Of a stretch of 64,000 nt of DNA, positions 30,941-39,545 are shown one piece after another. A program made the translations under genes and the position numbers. Source of the DNA: Lysinibacillus fusiformis (lineage in GTDB: Bacteria > Bacillota > Bacilli > Bacillales_A > Planococcaceae); contig NZ_PYWL01000001.1 in NCBI RefSeq assembly GCF_003049525.1, positions 186,001-250,000 on the forward strand. The letters are read 5' to 3'. How positions within the stretch are numbered: position 1 is the first letter of the stretch; every line of letters begins with the position of its first letter. A model generated the notes under the pieces. The model had not been told where the DNA came from. It searched no databases and was given only the letters and a program-made list of their open reading frames with translations.

Positions 30941-30978
30941 AGGATGGCTATTTGACCGAAGTCAAACAGTACCACCCT
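30941..30978 (-). terminator. Terminator of the deaminase cluster
   Basis: On the minus strand AGGGTGG pairs with CCATCCT (one G-U wobble), an internal loop follows, then TTTGAC/GTCAAA capped by a TTCG tetraloop, then six T. It starts 15 bases after the last deaminase stop. Confidence 0.92.
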
Positions 30979-30993
30979 CTTGAAGATATTGCT

Positions 30994-32214
30994 TTAAATC
31001 GAACTAAAAACCATTTTACCATTAAAGATGGTTGCCTTACGTTGACCTTTGCGGGCGATTGCTTCAGCAGCGCAAGAAGCATCCACTAAAACTAGATTGG
31101 CACTATCTCCAACCTTTGGCCAGATTTGTTCACCTGCTTGATTCAACGGCGTTTTCCCACCTGTAATAAACTGCAAGGTTTGCGCTAATGAATATTCATC
31201 TCTCCACCCTGAACTATTAGCTAAACGGCCTGCTCTTTCTAACAGATCTCCGTTCCCAAATGGTGACCAAACATCAAAAATATTATCACAACCAATTGCA
31301 ACCGGTACCCCTTTGCTATGTAATAATCCAACTGGAGGAAATTTTCTGCGAATAGGTACACTAGTCACTATCGTAATCCCTGCATCTCTTAATATGTCAG
31401 CCATTTCTTCTGCTTCAGCTCGTGAAACATCACCAAGTCCGAATGCATGGCTTATCGCCACTTTACCTTGCAGACCAGCCTCCTTCGTTAATTGAGCTAA
31501 TCTTCTCATTGTAAAGGTACCTAATTGATCCGGGTCATGTAAATGCAAATCAACCCCAGCATTTCCCTCCACAGCGAGCTCCACCATTTGTTGTAAGGAT
31601 GCCTCAATATCGCCATCCACAGTAGCTGGATCAACACCACCTACTAAGCCTACGCCCATGCGAAGGGCTTCTCTTATTATATTTGTCGCCTTCGTTCGCA
31701 ATAGTCCGTGCTGCGGAAAGGCTACGATTTCATATGACAACCTTCCTTCAAAAGTTTGTAAAGCCATTTGAACTTCCTCTAAATTTTTTAAGCCCACCTC
31801 GGGATACAAATCCACATGGGTACGAACATGGGTAACCCCAGACTGTACATAACGTGAAAGCAACTCTTCTGCGCGTTGTTGTGTAGTGGTATGTAAAGTA
31901 GGAAGAACCTTTTTTTCTATTTCCAGACGTTCAAAAATATTGTTCACAGGTGTGACAGCAAGCCACTGATCGCCTAAAAGTGTTTTATCCAAATGACAAT
32001 GTTTTTCGATGAAAGACGGTAGCGCTAATAGTTGCTTCATATCTTTTTTAGGGAAATGATCATTCAATTGCATTTCTGCCGAAACAATATCTGAAATTTT
32101 CCCATCCTTAATGAGGAGATGTGAGCAGGCGGTTCTTGTCTGTGCAACCATACCATTTTCAACATGATAGCCTGTTTCAAGTCGTACATTGGTTAACCAA
32201 AAAGTAGCATGCAT
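30994..32214 (-). CDS. Amidohydrolase, cytosine-deaminase-like (second of a tandem pair)
   Basis: The 406-residue protein belongs to the CodA-like metal-dependent hydrolases. The HxH metal site is in FIEKHCHLDKT, with later GGVDPAT, DLHLHDPDQ, ISHAFGLGDVSRAEAEEMAD and the Asp site GCDNIFDVWSPFG. In E. coli CodA the third motif is HCDEID; here HDP replaces it, so cytosine may not be the substrate. ATG at 32214 with AAAGGA upstream is preferred over a GTG at 32253 that overlaps the preceding gene. It is closely similar in length and motif order to the gene before it, indicating tandem duplication. Confidence 0.88.
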   Translation of the reverse strand: MHATFWLTNVRLETGYHVENGMVAQTRTACSHLLIKDGKISDIVSAEMQLNDHFPKKDMKQLLALPSFIEKHCHLDKTLLGDQWLAVTPVNNIFERLEIEKKVLPTLHTTTQQRAEELLSRYVQSGVTHVRTHVDLYPEVGLKNLEEVQMALQTFEGRLSYEIVAFPQHGLLRTKATNIIREALRMGVGLVGGVDPATVDGDIEASLQQMVELAVEGNAGVDLHLHDPDQLGTFTMRRLAQLTKEAGLQGKVAISHAFGLGDVSRAEAEEMADILRDAGITIVTSVPIRRKFPPVGLLHSKGVPVAIGCDNIFDVWSPFGNGDLLERAGRLANSSGWRDEYSLAQTLQFITGGKTPLNQAGEQIWPKVGDSANLVLVDASCAAEAIARKGQRKATIFNGKMVFSSI

Positions 32215-32242
32215 TTTAAATGTATCCTTTCTATTTTCAATT

Positions 32243-33466
32243 TTAAAGTTCACCAGAAACTATTTTTCCTTTAAAGAGCACTGCCACTCTTTTCGCCCTT
32301 CTAGCCACAGCTTCTGCCGAACAAGTTGCTTCAACAAAAACAATATTTGCTTCATCTCCAACATTCGGCCATATTTGATGACCATCCTTATTTAGAGGTG
32401 TAATACCACCTGTAATGTATTTTAGGCTTTGACCAAGTGAACGCTCATCACTTAAACCAAATCGTTCTGCAAGTGTTCCTGCTTTTTCTAGACTATCCCC
32501 TTTCCCGAATGGTGACCAATGGTCCGTAATACTATCATCGCCAAGTGATATGTTTACCCCTTTATGATCTAAGAGAGGAATAGGGATAGTGTGCTCAATT
32601 GGCACAGTAGAAGTAATAGCTATGCCAAGATGTGCAAGTAATTCTGCTACTTCACTCGCTTCACTAGTAGGAATATCTGCAAAAGCCATGGCATGACTAA
32701 TTGTCACTCTCCCTTGCCAACCAGCTGCCTCTGTTAACGCTGCTAGTCGTTTAAACGTAAAAATGCCGAGATGGCCAGGATCATGAATATGAAGATCTAC
32801 ATCTGCATTTGCGTCTACCGCTAATTCCATCACGGTTTGTAATGATTTCTCAATATTTTCATCGATTGTTGCAGGATCAACACCTCCTACGAGAGATGCC
32901 CCGTTACGCAATGCTTCTCTTACTAAAGAAACCGAATCACTACGTAATAGCCCATGCTGCGGGAATGCTACAATCTCCATAGCAACTTTATCTTTGTAAG
33001 CCTCTTTTACTCTTAAGACCGCCTCTAAATTTTTCAAACCGATAAACGGGTCAATATTACAATGCGTACGAATATGTGTGGAGCCTGCATTTAATAGTAG
33101 ATCTATTAGTTTTTTTGCTCTTTCCTCTGTTACAGGTAATAAACTAGGAAGGAGTAATTCTTCCTCTTTTAATCTAGTTATAAGACCCTCTGTTGGAATG
33201 GTAGGTGCCTTCCATGGCCCACCAAAATATGTTTTATCAAGATGAATATGCATATCCCTAAAAGATGGTAGCATGAGGTAGCCTTGAGCATCCAATTGAG
33301 GTAAATCCATCTCTAGTGGTTGATTTCCACGTTTAATTTGCTGTATTATCCCCTTTTCAATTTGTACATTAAAAAGCTCGGTTTGTGTTCCAATTACAGT
33401 AGTATGATTGTAATGTAAACCTGTTTCTAGTCGTACGTTAATGAGCCAATATGCTAATGGTGTCAT
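32243..33466 (-). CDS. Amidohydrolase, cytosine-deaminase-like (first of a tandem pair)
   Basis: The 407-residue TIM-barrel hydrolase has HxH at residues 73-75 (FRDMHIHLDKTYFGG), then VAFPQHGLLRS, GGVDPATI, DLHIHDPGHLGIFTF, the His of ISHAMAF, and the Asp region GDDSITDHWSPFG. These are the metal and catalytic positions of the cytosine deaminase group. The HDP motif departs from HCDE of CodA. A strong GGAGGTT precedes the ATG, and it lies 14 bases after the CDA-fold deaminase gene, so the three genes form one operon. Likely role: deamination or hydrolysis of a nucleobase or other heterocycle; the exact substrate is open. Confidence 0.88.
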   Translation of the reverse strand: MTPLAYWLINVRLETGLHYNHTTVIGTQTELFNVQIEKGIIQQIKRGNQPLEMDLPQLDAQGYLMLPSFRDMHIHLDKTYFGGPWKAPTIPTEGLITRLKEEELLLPSLLPVTEERAKKLIDLLLNAGSTHIRTHCNIDPFIGLKNLEAVLRVKEAYKDKVAMEIVAFPQHGLLRSDSVSLVREALRNGASLVGGVDPATIDENIEKSLQTVMELAVDANADVDLHIHDPGHLGIFTFKRLAALTEAAGWQGRVTISHAMAFADIPTSEASEVAELLAHLGIAITSTVPIEHTIPIPLLDHKGVNISLGDDSITDHWSPFGKGDSLEKAGTLAERFGLSDERSLGQSLKYITGGITPLNKDGHQIWPNVGDEANIVFVEATCSAEAVARRAKRVAVLFKGKIVSGEL

Positions 33467-33480
33467 TATATGAACCTCCT

Positions 33481-33879
33481 TTATTTTTCTTCAAGCTGAA
33501 CCATCTGAATATCCCTCTCTATATGTGGTAAGGACAGTTGATGATAGACATAGTCTTGGCAAGTATTGCTAGCATGAAAATAATAGACTGTTGTTAATTT
33601 GGCATAATAGATGGCACTTAAACACATCGGACAAGGTTCTGTACTTGCATACATTTCACAGCCTTCGAGATTAATTGTTTGCAAAGTATGGCAAGCTTGG
33701 CGAATCGCTTGCATTTCTGCGTGATTCGTCAAATCATTTGTTTTGGCTACCTCATTAACACCCGAACTAATAATTTGCCCATTTTTTACTACAAGCGCTC
33801 CGAATGGTGCTCCATGTTCTGATAGTGCATTTTCATTTGCTAAATCAAGCGCTTTTCTCATAAATTCGTGTTGATTCAT
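33481..33879 (-). CDS. CDA-fold nucleobase deaminase (guanine-deaminase-like)
   Basis: The 132-residue protein has the zinc motifs HAEMQAIR (His53, catalytic Glu55) and PCPMC (Cys83, Cys86). Phrases such as GAPFGALVVKNGQII and ASTEPCPMCLSAIYYAK resemble B. subtilis GuaD and tRNA adenosine deaminase. GuaD has about 156 residues with a C-terminal segment that completes the neighbouring active site in the dimer; this protein is about 24 residues shorter there, so its substrate may differ. AGGAGG precedes the ATG. It heads the three-gene deaminase operon, after a leader of roughly 320 bases. Confidence 0.85.
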   Translation of the reverse strand: MNQHEFMRKALDLANENALSEHGAPFGALVVKNGQIISSGVNEVAKTNDLTNHAEMQAIRQACHTLQTINLEGCEMYASTEPCPMCLSAIYYAKLTTVYYFHASNTCQDYVYHQLSLPHIERDIQMVQLEEK

Positions 33880-33955
33880 ATTCTATTCCTCCTAGTAAAA
33901 GCAGATATATCACGTTAATAGCTGTAATATAAACTGAATGATGTCCAGTAGCCAA
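33845..33955 (-). CDS. Possible small leader ORF overlapping the deaminase start (weak)
   Basis: A strong AAGGAGGTT at about 33963-33971 is followed, 10 bases on, by TTG opening a 36-codon frame (translation begins MATGHHSVYITAINVIYLLL) that ends inside the deaminase gene in another frame. The protein is short and hydrophobic in the middle. There is no family evidence; it is listed because the ribosome site is otherwise unexplained. Confidence 0.25.
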   Translation of the reverse strand: MATGHHSVYITAINVIYLLLLGGIEYESTRIYEKSA

Positions 33956-34204
33956 ATGCTTTTAACCTCCTTATCCTGAGTTGTGCCTATACTAACTTTT
34001 GCTCTTATAGACTAGTCATTTCAGCAATCATTACGAGCCTTCTAGACTTAGCGTTGTGGCATCACCGTATCATAGCCAGAAGATTCAGTCTTTTTAACCA
34101 ATTCTATGAGACATTAATAATGAATCTAGGTTTCCCACTTTAATTTCACATAAAAGAGTTCCTTCTTTACTTTTCCTTTATACAAATATGCTAACATGAA
34201 GACT
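33956..34204. other. Long 5' leader of the deaminase operon
   Basis: If the promoter at 34205-34232 is right, about 250 bases of untranslated sequence precede the orphan ribosome site. It is less AT-rich than neighbouring gaps and includes a short stop-to-stop frame (34048-34113, ending TESSGYDTVMPQR) that could be a decayed coding fragment. I recognise no riboswitch class. Confidence 0.4.
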
Positions 34205-34232
34205 ATTATATGAATAATATAAAAAAAGTAAA
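34205..34232 (-). promoter_or_regulatory. Sigma-A promoter of the deaminase operon
   Basis: Minus strand TTTACT (34232-34227), 16-base spacer, TATAAT (34210-34205), located just after the terminator of the fla/che operon. Confidence 0.6.
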
Positions 34233-34283
34233 TTTCACTTAAGTTTTCCCTATACTAAAGTTTCTTGAATGGCAAAATAAAAA

Positions 34284-34304
34284 AGAGCCGCTCCTAGCGA
34301 CTCT
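34284..34304 (-). terminator. Terminator at the end of the fla/che operon
   Basis: AGAGTCGCT pairs with AGCGGCTCT on the minus strand (one U-G wobble) with a 3-base loop, followed by TTTTTTATTTT, 6 bases after the last gene of the operon. Confidence 0.92.
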
Positions 34305-34309
34305 CTGTT

Positions 34310-34681
34310 TTAAGCATTCACTTGTTGTTCCTGTTCTCGATTCATCATCGTTCGAACCACTTGTGCAATCTCCTCTGAGTTCTCATCTTGAAATTCAACG
34401 GTTGAATGAGCCGAAGCTGCTTCTTGATTCGTGCCTTCAGGAGTAGTTTGTTCATTTTCTGCTAGTTCACCTTCAACTGCTTCCTCATCTACCTCTGGCG
34501 TATACAAAATGTATGCTATTAAAAAACGTACAATATACATGACAAGGAATACAATGATTGCTGTAACAAAAGATCCGATAATGATACGAAGGGGCGTGTA
34601 GGGCTTTAGAAATGTACTAAAAAAATAAATAGTAAAAGCCATTAATGCTCCCCATAGATTATAAAATATGGAACCAAACAT
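34310..34681 (-). CDS. Membrane protein of unknown function at the end of fla/che
   Basis: The 123-residue protein has two hydrophobic segments (about residues 5-25 and 31-60, the second basic-flanked) and a long acidic Gln/Glu-rich cytoplasmic or extracellular tail (EVDEEAVEGELAENEQ and onward). It overlaps the cheD stop codon, so translation is coupled to chemotaxis genes. I do not recognise a family, and B. subtilis has no gene here. The position suggests a motility or chemotaxis accessory role; this is inference from context only. Confidence 0.8.
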   Translation of the reverse strand: MFGSIFYNLWGALMAFTIYFFSTFLKPYTPLRIIIGSFVTAIIVFLVMYIVRFLIAYILYTPEVDEEAVEGELAENEQTTPEGTNQEAASAHSTVEFQDENSEEIAQVVRTMMNREQEQQVNA

Positions 34682-35187
34682 TAGATTTCGCTCACTCCTT
34701 GGTTAACTGTTCGAATATGTAATGACGATGTGGCAGGATTAAATTCTATCGTTCTACCACTGTTTCCACCAGTATCCTCGGCTACTAAAGGAATTCCATG
34801 CCTTTTCAATTCATTTTTGACAGCTTCTACATTACGAGGACCGATGCGCATCGAATCTTTATCCGAAGTAAATTGAAACATCTGTGCGCCCCCAGCAATT
34901 TTTGCCTTTAGTTTAAACTTTTGAACGCCCTCTAATTTTAATAGATCAATCATTGCTGCTATTCCAGAATCCGCAAATTTTGCTACATTGATTGACTCAG
35001 ATCTTCCCAAGCTTGAATCTGGTAACATCACATGGATTAAACCAGCAATTTTTTTTGACTCATCATATAAAATAACGCCAACACAAGAACCCAGACCAGA
35101 AGTTCGAATCGTGTTAGGTAGCTTTACTACATCCATTTGTGCAATTCCTACTTTAACCACTTGCCCACTACTACTGCTTAGCATCAT
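34681..35187 (-). CDS. cheD: Chemoreceptor glutamine deamidase CheD
   Basis: The 168-residue protein has the CheD catalytic features: Cys in TSGLGSCVGVILYD and His in GLIHVMLPDS, plus the conserved KLKAKIAGGAQMF and GPRNVEAVKNELKRHGIPLVAEDTGGN. It deamidates receptors and stimulates, and is bound by, CheC. Its ATG overlaps the cheC stop (TAATG), fitting the CheC-CheD partnership. Confidence 0.96.
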   Translation of the reverse strand: MMLSSSSGQVVKVGIAQMDVVKLPNTIRTSGLGSCVGVILYDESKKIAGLIHVMLPDSSLGRSESINVAKFADSGIAAMIDLLKLEGVQKFKLKAKIAGGAQMFQFTSDKDSMRIGPRNVEAVKNELKRHGIPLVAEDTGGNSGRTIEFNPATSSLHIRTVNQGVSEI

Positions 35188-35819
35188 TAGGAAACCCCTA
35201 ATGCTTTAAAAATAGCATCAAATGAGTCGGGATCTGGTAATAGGAAGAAATGACCTCTCACAGTTTCATGGTCTTCTACACCTTCTTCAAAAATGGATGT
35301 ATTTATAACAATGACATTATCACTTACATGTGATAATTCTATTAAACCAATACTTATGATTGCACCAAACATATCAACGCTTAGCCCCGGTACAGTTGGA
35401 TAAATTTTCAAATTAGTAAAGTCCGATAAGGCAGATAAATAGGAACCTGATAAAATATTTCCCATTTCTTGCATAGCTGATAATCCTAGTTCAGAAACAG
35501 GTCGTTTTTTAAAATCAAATGTTTCATCATAAATGAGACGACGGATAAAACGGTTTGCCTGTTCAATAGGTAGTATAAAGAACATACTTCCTTCTGCATC
35601 ACCCTCAATGCGAAGGTAAATACCAACAACTACATTTTCTGATCCCCCAGCCAATTCCATCATATCGTTAAAGGACACCATTTCTACCTTTGGGACACGC
35701 ATATCAATTTTTTTCCCAAGTAAATTGGAAAGTGCTGTCGCGGCATGCGCAGCACCAATATTGCCAATTTCCTTTAATACATCTAAATGTAGCGAGGTAA
35801 TCTTTTGATTAAATGTCAT
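35187..35819 (-). CDS. cheC: CheY-P phosphatase CheC
   Basis: The 210-residue protein carries two CheC/CheX-type active-site motifs of the E-x-x-N form: DVLKEIGNIGAAHAATALSNLLG near residue 15 and SAMQEMGNILSGSYLSALSD near residue 120. It dephosphorylates CheY-P, working with CheD for adaptation, as in B. subtilis (209 residues). Confidence 0.95.
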   Translation of the reverse strand: MTFNQKITSLHLDVLKEIGNIGAAHAATALSNLLGKKIDMRVPKVEMVSFNDMMELAGGSENVVVGIYLRIEGDAEGSMFFILPIEQANRFIRRLIYDETFDFKKRPVSELGLSAMQEMGNILSGSYLSALSDFTNLKIYPTVPGLSVDMFGAIISIGLIELSHVSDNVIVINTSIFEEGVEDHETVRGHFFLLPDPDSFDAIFKALGVS

Positions 35820-35828
35820 GATCGATCC

Positions 35829-36275
35829 CTACTTTAGTGGATTTAATACTTTTTCTAAATGTAATAAGATTAATAATCGTTTTTCTACTTTAGCAACACC
35901 TGAAATAAATTCTTCCTCAAGGGAGCCAACAACTTCTGGTTGTGGTTCAATCGCACTTGCAGGAATATCAATTACATCGTTTGCTGAATCAACAACAAAG
36001 CCTACTTCCATATCTTCTAGTGAGATAATGATAATGCGAGTTGTTTCCTCATGTTCTGAAATAGGTAATTCAAAACGTTCACGTAAATCCACAATTGGCG
36101 TTACGACACCACGAAGATTGATAACACCTTTTACATATTTTGCCGTTTTCGGTACGCGCGTAATATGCATTAGCTTTTCTATACCTTGAACATGGGACAC
36201 CGGAATAGCATATTCTTTATTCGCTAGTTGAAATACAATTACTTTAATACTTTCTTGTTCCACTGCGTTTGTCAT
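35829..36275 (-). CDS. cheW: Chemotaxis coupling protein CheW
   Basis: The 148-residue SH3-like coupling protein links receptors to CheA. Diagnostic parts are VFQLANKEYAIPVSHVQGIEK, KYVKGVINLRGVVTPIVDLRERF and GFVVDSANDVIDIP. It lies 27 bases after cheA. Confidence 0.96.
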   Translation of the reverse strand: MTNAVEQESIKVIVFQLANKEYAIPVSHVQGIEKLMHITRVPKTAKYVKGVINLRGVVTPIVDLRERFELPISEHEETTRIIIISLEDMEVGFVVDSANDVIDIPASAIEPQPEVVGSLEEEFISGVAKVEKRLLILLHLEKVLNPLK

Positions 36276-36302
36276 CTTTTACACCTCTCTTATTCATTCA
36301 CC

Positions 36303-38375
36303 TTATTTTATTAATGCGTTACAATCTACAATTAAGGCTACTTTACCATTTCCTAAAATAGTTGCACCTGAAATAGCAAAAATATTTGTTAAGTAATTTC
36401 CTAAAGACTTCAAGACAATTTCTTGTTGTCCGATGAAGGAATCTACCACTAAACCAGCAAGTTTTTCACCTTTACGAACAATCACTACTGAATGGAATTC
36501 TTCATCTTGCGACTCTTTACGAGGTACTTCAAAGATTTCCTCTAAGAATACCAATGGTACAACCTTGCCACGGAAGTCGATTACTTTTTGATTATGCGCA
36601 TTCATAATCTCCGATGAACGGATAATAGATGTTTCAATAATAGATGATAATGGAATTGCATAAATTTCCTTTTCAATTTCCACGAGCATCACAGAAATAA
36701 TCGATAATGTTAGTGGTAATTGGATAGAGAAGATGGAACCAACATCTTGTGTGGATTCAATTGAAATATTACCACCAAGTGATTCAATTGTTGTTTTAAC
36801 AACATCTAACCCTACTCCACGGCCAGATACATCCGAAATGACATCTGCAGTCGAGAAGCCTGAAGCTAAAATAAGCTCATTGATTTGATTATCAGACATT
36901 GAATAAGACTGTTCTTGTGTCACAATGCCTTTTGCAATAGCTTTCGCTAGTACTTTATCACGATTAATTCCTGCACCATCGTCTTCTATTTCAATAAAGA
37001 CATAGTTTCCACTATGGTAAGCACGTAGGACAACCGTTCCTTCTTCTGGTTTGCCTTTTGCACGACGAGATGTTGGATTTTCAATGCCATGGTCCACAGA
37101 ATTTCGGATTAAGTGAACAAGTGGATCACCAATTTCATCGATAACTGTACGATCTAGTTCTGTTTCAGCACCAATGATTTCAAGATTAATTTTCTTATTT
37201 AAATCTCGTGATAGCTGACGAATCATTTTTGGGAAGCGGTTGAACACTGTTTCAACTGGCACCATGCGCATTGTTAAAATGATAGTTTGCAGGTCACCCA
37301 TTACACGGCTCATTCGCTCCACAGTTTCGTTTAGCTCACCATGATTTACTTCTGTGGCAATAGATTGTAAACGACCACGGTCAATAACAAGTTCTTCAAA
37401 CAAGTTCATTAAAATATCAAGACGTTCAATATTGACACGAATCGTTTTATTCCCAACAGGCGCATGATTTTTTTCAGCCTTTGCAGGTGCGGCTGTTTTT
37501 GCAGGCTGTGCGGCTGGTTCAGGCTTAGAAGGTACAGTAGCAGGTGTAGACTCTACTTCCGCTACAGCCGATGCAGTTGCAGCTACTTCTTGCTGTGATT
37601 CATACTCTCTTTCACTAAATTTCTTTTGGTCTATTGTTGTGACAACAACTTCTTCAACCTCAGAAACTTTCATGATCTTTTTCTGCATATCTTCTGCTGA
37701 TTCTTTTGTCACATAGGCTACATAAAACTGTTGATCAAATTGTTCGTCTTCTAGCTTTTCAACAGATGGGCTCGATTTAATAACTTCGCCGTCTTTTTCT
37801 AAAATCTCGAAGACCATAAATACACGTGCAGCCTTTAAAAGACAATCTTCTCGTAATTTCACTGAAATTTCATAGGCCTGGAAACCTTGTTCAGATGATT
37901 GTGCGATAACTGTTTGTTCAAAGCTATCATATTCTAAAACACTTTCCACAGCTGCTGGTTCTGCAACGGTTGCAGCCACCTGAGGTACTGCTTCCTCACC
38001 TAATTCTATGCGCTTAAGTTGAGCGACTGTTGCTGACACATCACGCTTGCCATCTCCACCATTCGCAATATCCATAACCATTTCTTCCAGATGGTCAACA
38101 GATTCAAAGACCACATCTAAAATTTCTGGTGTTACGTGGATTTTTTCATTACGAATCGCATCTAACACATTTTCCATTTTATGTGTTAAATCGGCTAAAT
38201 CTTCAAAACCCATTGTGGCAGACATACCTTTTAAAGTATGGGCAGATCGGAATATTTCCCCAACAATTGCCAAATCATCTGGATTTTTTTCTAATTCTAA
38301 TAAATGTTCACTACATGCTTGTAAATGCTCTTTACTTTCTTCGATAAACATCTCTAAATATTGATTGACTTCCAT
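36303..38375 (-). CDS. cheA: Chemotaxis histidine kinase CheA
   Basis: The 690-residue kinase shows P1 with phospho-acceptor His46 (IFRSAHTLKGMSATMGFEDL), P2 CheY-binding region, an Ala/Pro/Glu-rich linker (about 270-310), P3 dimerisation (VNIERLDILMNLFEELVIDRGRLQ), P4 ATPase with N box HLIRNSVDHGIENP, DDGAGIN and GRGVGLDVVKTTIESLGG, and a C-terminal CheW-like P5. It phosphorylates CheY and CheB. Length is slightly above B. subtilis CheA (672), mainly in the linkers. Confidence 0.98.
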   Translation of the reverse strand: MEVNQYLEMFIEESKEHLQACSEHLLELEKNPDDLAIVGEIFRSAHTLKGMSATMGFEDLADLTHKMENVLDAIRNEKIHVTPEILDVVFESVDHLEEMVMDIANGGDGKRDVSATVAQLKRIELGEEAVPQVAATVAEPAAVESVLEYDSFEQTVIAQSSEQGFQAYEISVKLREDCLLKAARVFMVFEILEKDGEVIKSSPSVEKLEDEQFDQQFYVAYVTKESAEDMQKKIMKVSEVEEVVVTTIDQKKFSEREYESQQEVAATASAVAEVESTPATVPSKPEPAAQPAKTAAPAKAEKNHAPVGNKTIRVNIERLDILMNLFEELVIDRGRLQSIATEVNHGELNETVERMSRVMGDLQTIILTMRMVPVETVFNRFPKMIRQLSRDLNKKINLEIIGAETELDRTVIDEIGDPLVHLIRNSVDHGIENPTSRRAKGKPEEGTVVLRAYHSGNYVFIEIEDDGAGINRDKVLAKAIAKGIVTQEQSYSMSDNQINELILASGFSTADVISDVSGRGVGLDVVKTTIESLGGNISIESTQDVGSIFSIQLPLTLSIISVMLVEIEKEIYAIPLSSIIETSIIRSSEIMNAHNQKVIDFRGKVVPLVFLEEIFEVPRKESQDEEFHSVVIVRKGEKLAGLVVDSFIGQQEIVLKSLGNYLTNIFAISGATILGNGKVALIVDCNALIK

Positions 38376-38390
38376 AAGAGGACACCCCTT

Positions 38391-39545
38391 TTAAGGCAAA
38401 TATTTCATTATTGTTAGTGCTATATCATCTACATCGGCAACTTCATCAATTAGTTGCGTTTCTACCGCTGCTTTTGGCATACCATATACAATGCAAGTTT
38501 CTGCTGACTCAGCTATGGCCATGACATTACCGGTCTTTTTCAGTGCTTTTAGTCCATTTGAACCATCATGCCCCATACCTGTCATAATCACTGCTACTTT
38601 ATCAAAATCCTTATATTGACTAACATCTTCAAACATCACATCTACAGATGGTCTATGGCCTGACCTTGGTGCTTCTTGATTATCAAGAACAATACCAAAA
38701 GTTGTCCCTACTTTCCTAAGCTTTAAGTGATAGCCACCTGGGGCAATATAGGCTACCCCATTTTGTAAAATATCGCCTTGTTCAGCCTCCTTCACAACAA
38801 TTTCACTTAGCTGATCTAGACGAGTAGCGAGTGATTTCGTAAATCCAGCAGGCATATGCTGAACAATGAGAATAGGGGCTTGAATAGACTTAGGAATTTT
38901 TGTAATGACCTCCTGAAGCGCACGAGGTCCTCCTGTAGATGTACCTATTAGCACAATCTTTTTACCTGCTTTATTCCATTCTGTTTGCGCCTTTGTTACA
39001 GCTACTTTAGTAGCAGTAGCAGTCACAGGAATCGGTATTTGACCATGTTGTTGTAAATCCTTTATTACGGTACTCACTTTTGTCACTGAATCTTGTTGTC
39101 GTTTACTACCAGAAGGTTTTTTCAATTTGGATATTGGCACCATTGCAGCTTGCTCTACTTTATGGACAAGCTCACTTTGGATTTTATGTAAATCAAGAGA
39201 TATTGTTCCGCTTGGCTTTGCGACAAAATCTACAGCGCCACTTTCAATAGCTGCTATAGCATTTTCTGTTCCACGCTGAGTGGTACTAGAGAGCATGATT
39301 ACAGGAACTGGACATTGTATCATTATTTCTTTTAATGCATCTAGCCCATTCATTTCAGGCATCTCAATATCCATTGTCACAACTGATGGCTTCAATGATT
39401 GTATCTTTTTGATTGCATCTTTTCCATTACGTGCAGTTCCAACTACTTCCACCTTCGAGTTGCCAACAAAAAAGTCACTAATTAGCTTTCTCATAAAAGC
39501 AGAATCATCCACAACTAATAGCTTGCTTTTATGTAAAAAGTCCAA
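38391..39545 (-). CDS. cheB: Chemotaxis methylesterase CheB
   Basis: The 384-residue protein has an N-terminal receiver domain with phosphorylatable Asp59 (VTMDIEMPEMNG) and a C-terminal methylesterase domain with catalytic Ser203 (GTSTGGP), His230 (VQHMP) and Asp327 (MTGMGHDG). A linker of about 70 residues rich in Lys, Thr and Val lies between. The start is TTG directly after the flhG stop codon, with AAGGGCGTG upstream. It removes methyl groups from receptors. Confidence 0.97.
   Translation of the reverse strand: MDFLHKSKLLVVDDSAFMRKLISDFFVGNSKVEVVGTARNGKDAIKKIQSLKPSVVTMDIEMPEMNGLDALKEIMIQCPVPVIMLSSTTQRGTENAIAAIESGAVDFVAKPSGTISLDLHKIQSELVHKVEQAAMVPISKLKKPSGSKRQQDSVTKVSTVIKDLQQHGQIPIPVTATATKVAVTKAQTEWNKAGKKIVLIGTSTGGPRALQEVITKIPKSIQAPILIVQHMPAGFTKSLATRLDQLSEIVVKEAEQGDILQNGVAYIAPGGYHLKLRKVGTTFGIVLDNQEAPRSGHRPSVDVMFEDVSQYKDFDKVAVIMTGMGHDGSNGLKALKKTGNVMAIAESAETCIVYGMPKAAVETQLIDEVADVDDIALTIMKYLP

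Noticed and set aside
30935..30985. T-box-like sequence AGGGTGGTAC next to a terminator, which could suggest a T-box riboswitch before sigD
   Set aside because: The core departs from AGGGTGGNACCGCG after TAC, the stretch where Stem I should be is deaminase coding sequence, and the next gene is not a synthetase or amino-acid gene. It is best explained as the left arm of the deaminase terminator.
33880..34204. Purine, TPP, cobalamin or guanidine riboswitch in the deaminase leader
   Set aside because: None of the conserved core strings of these classes could be found by eye; a covariance-model search would be needed to reopen this.
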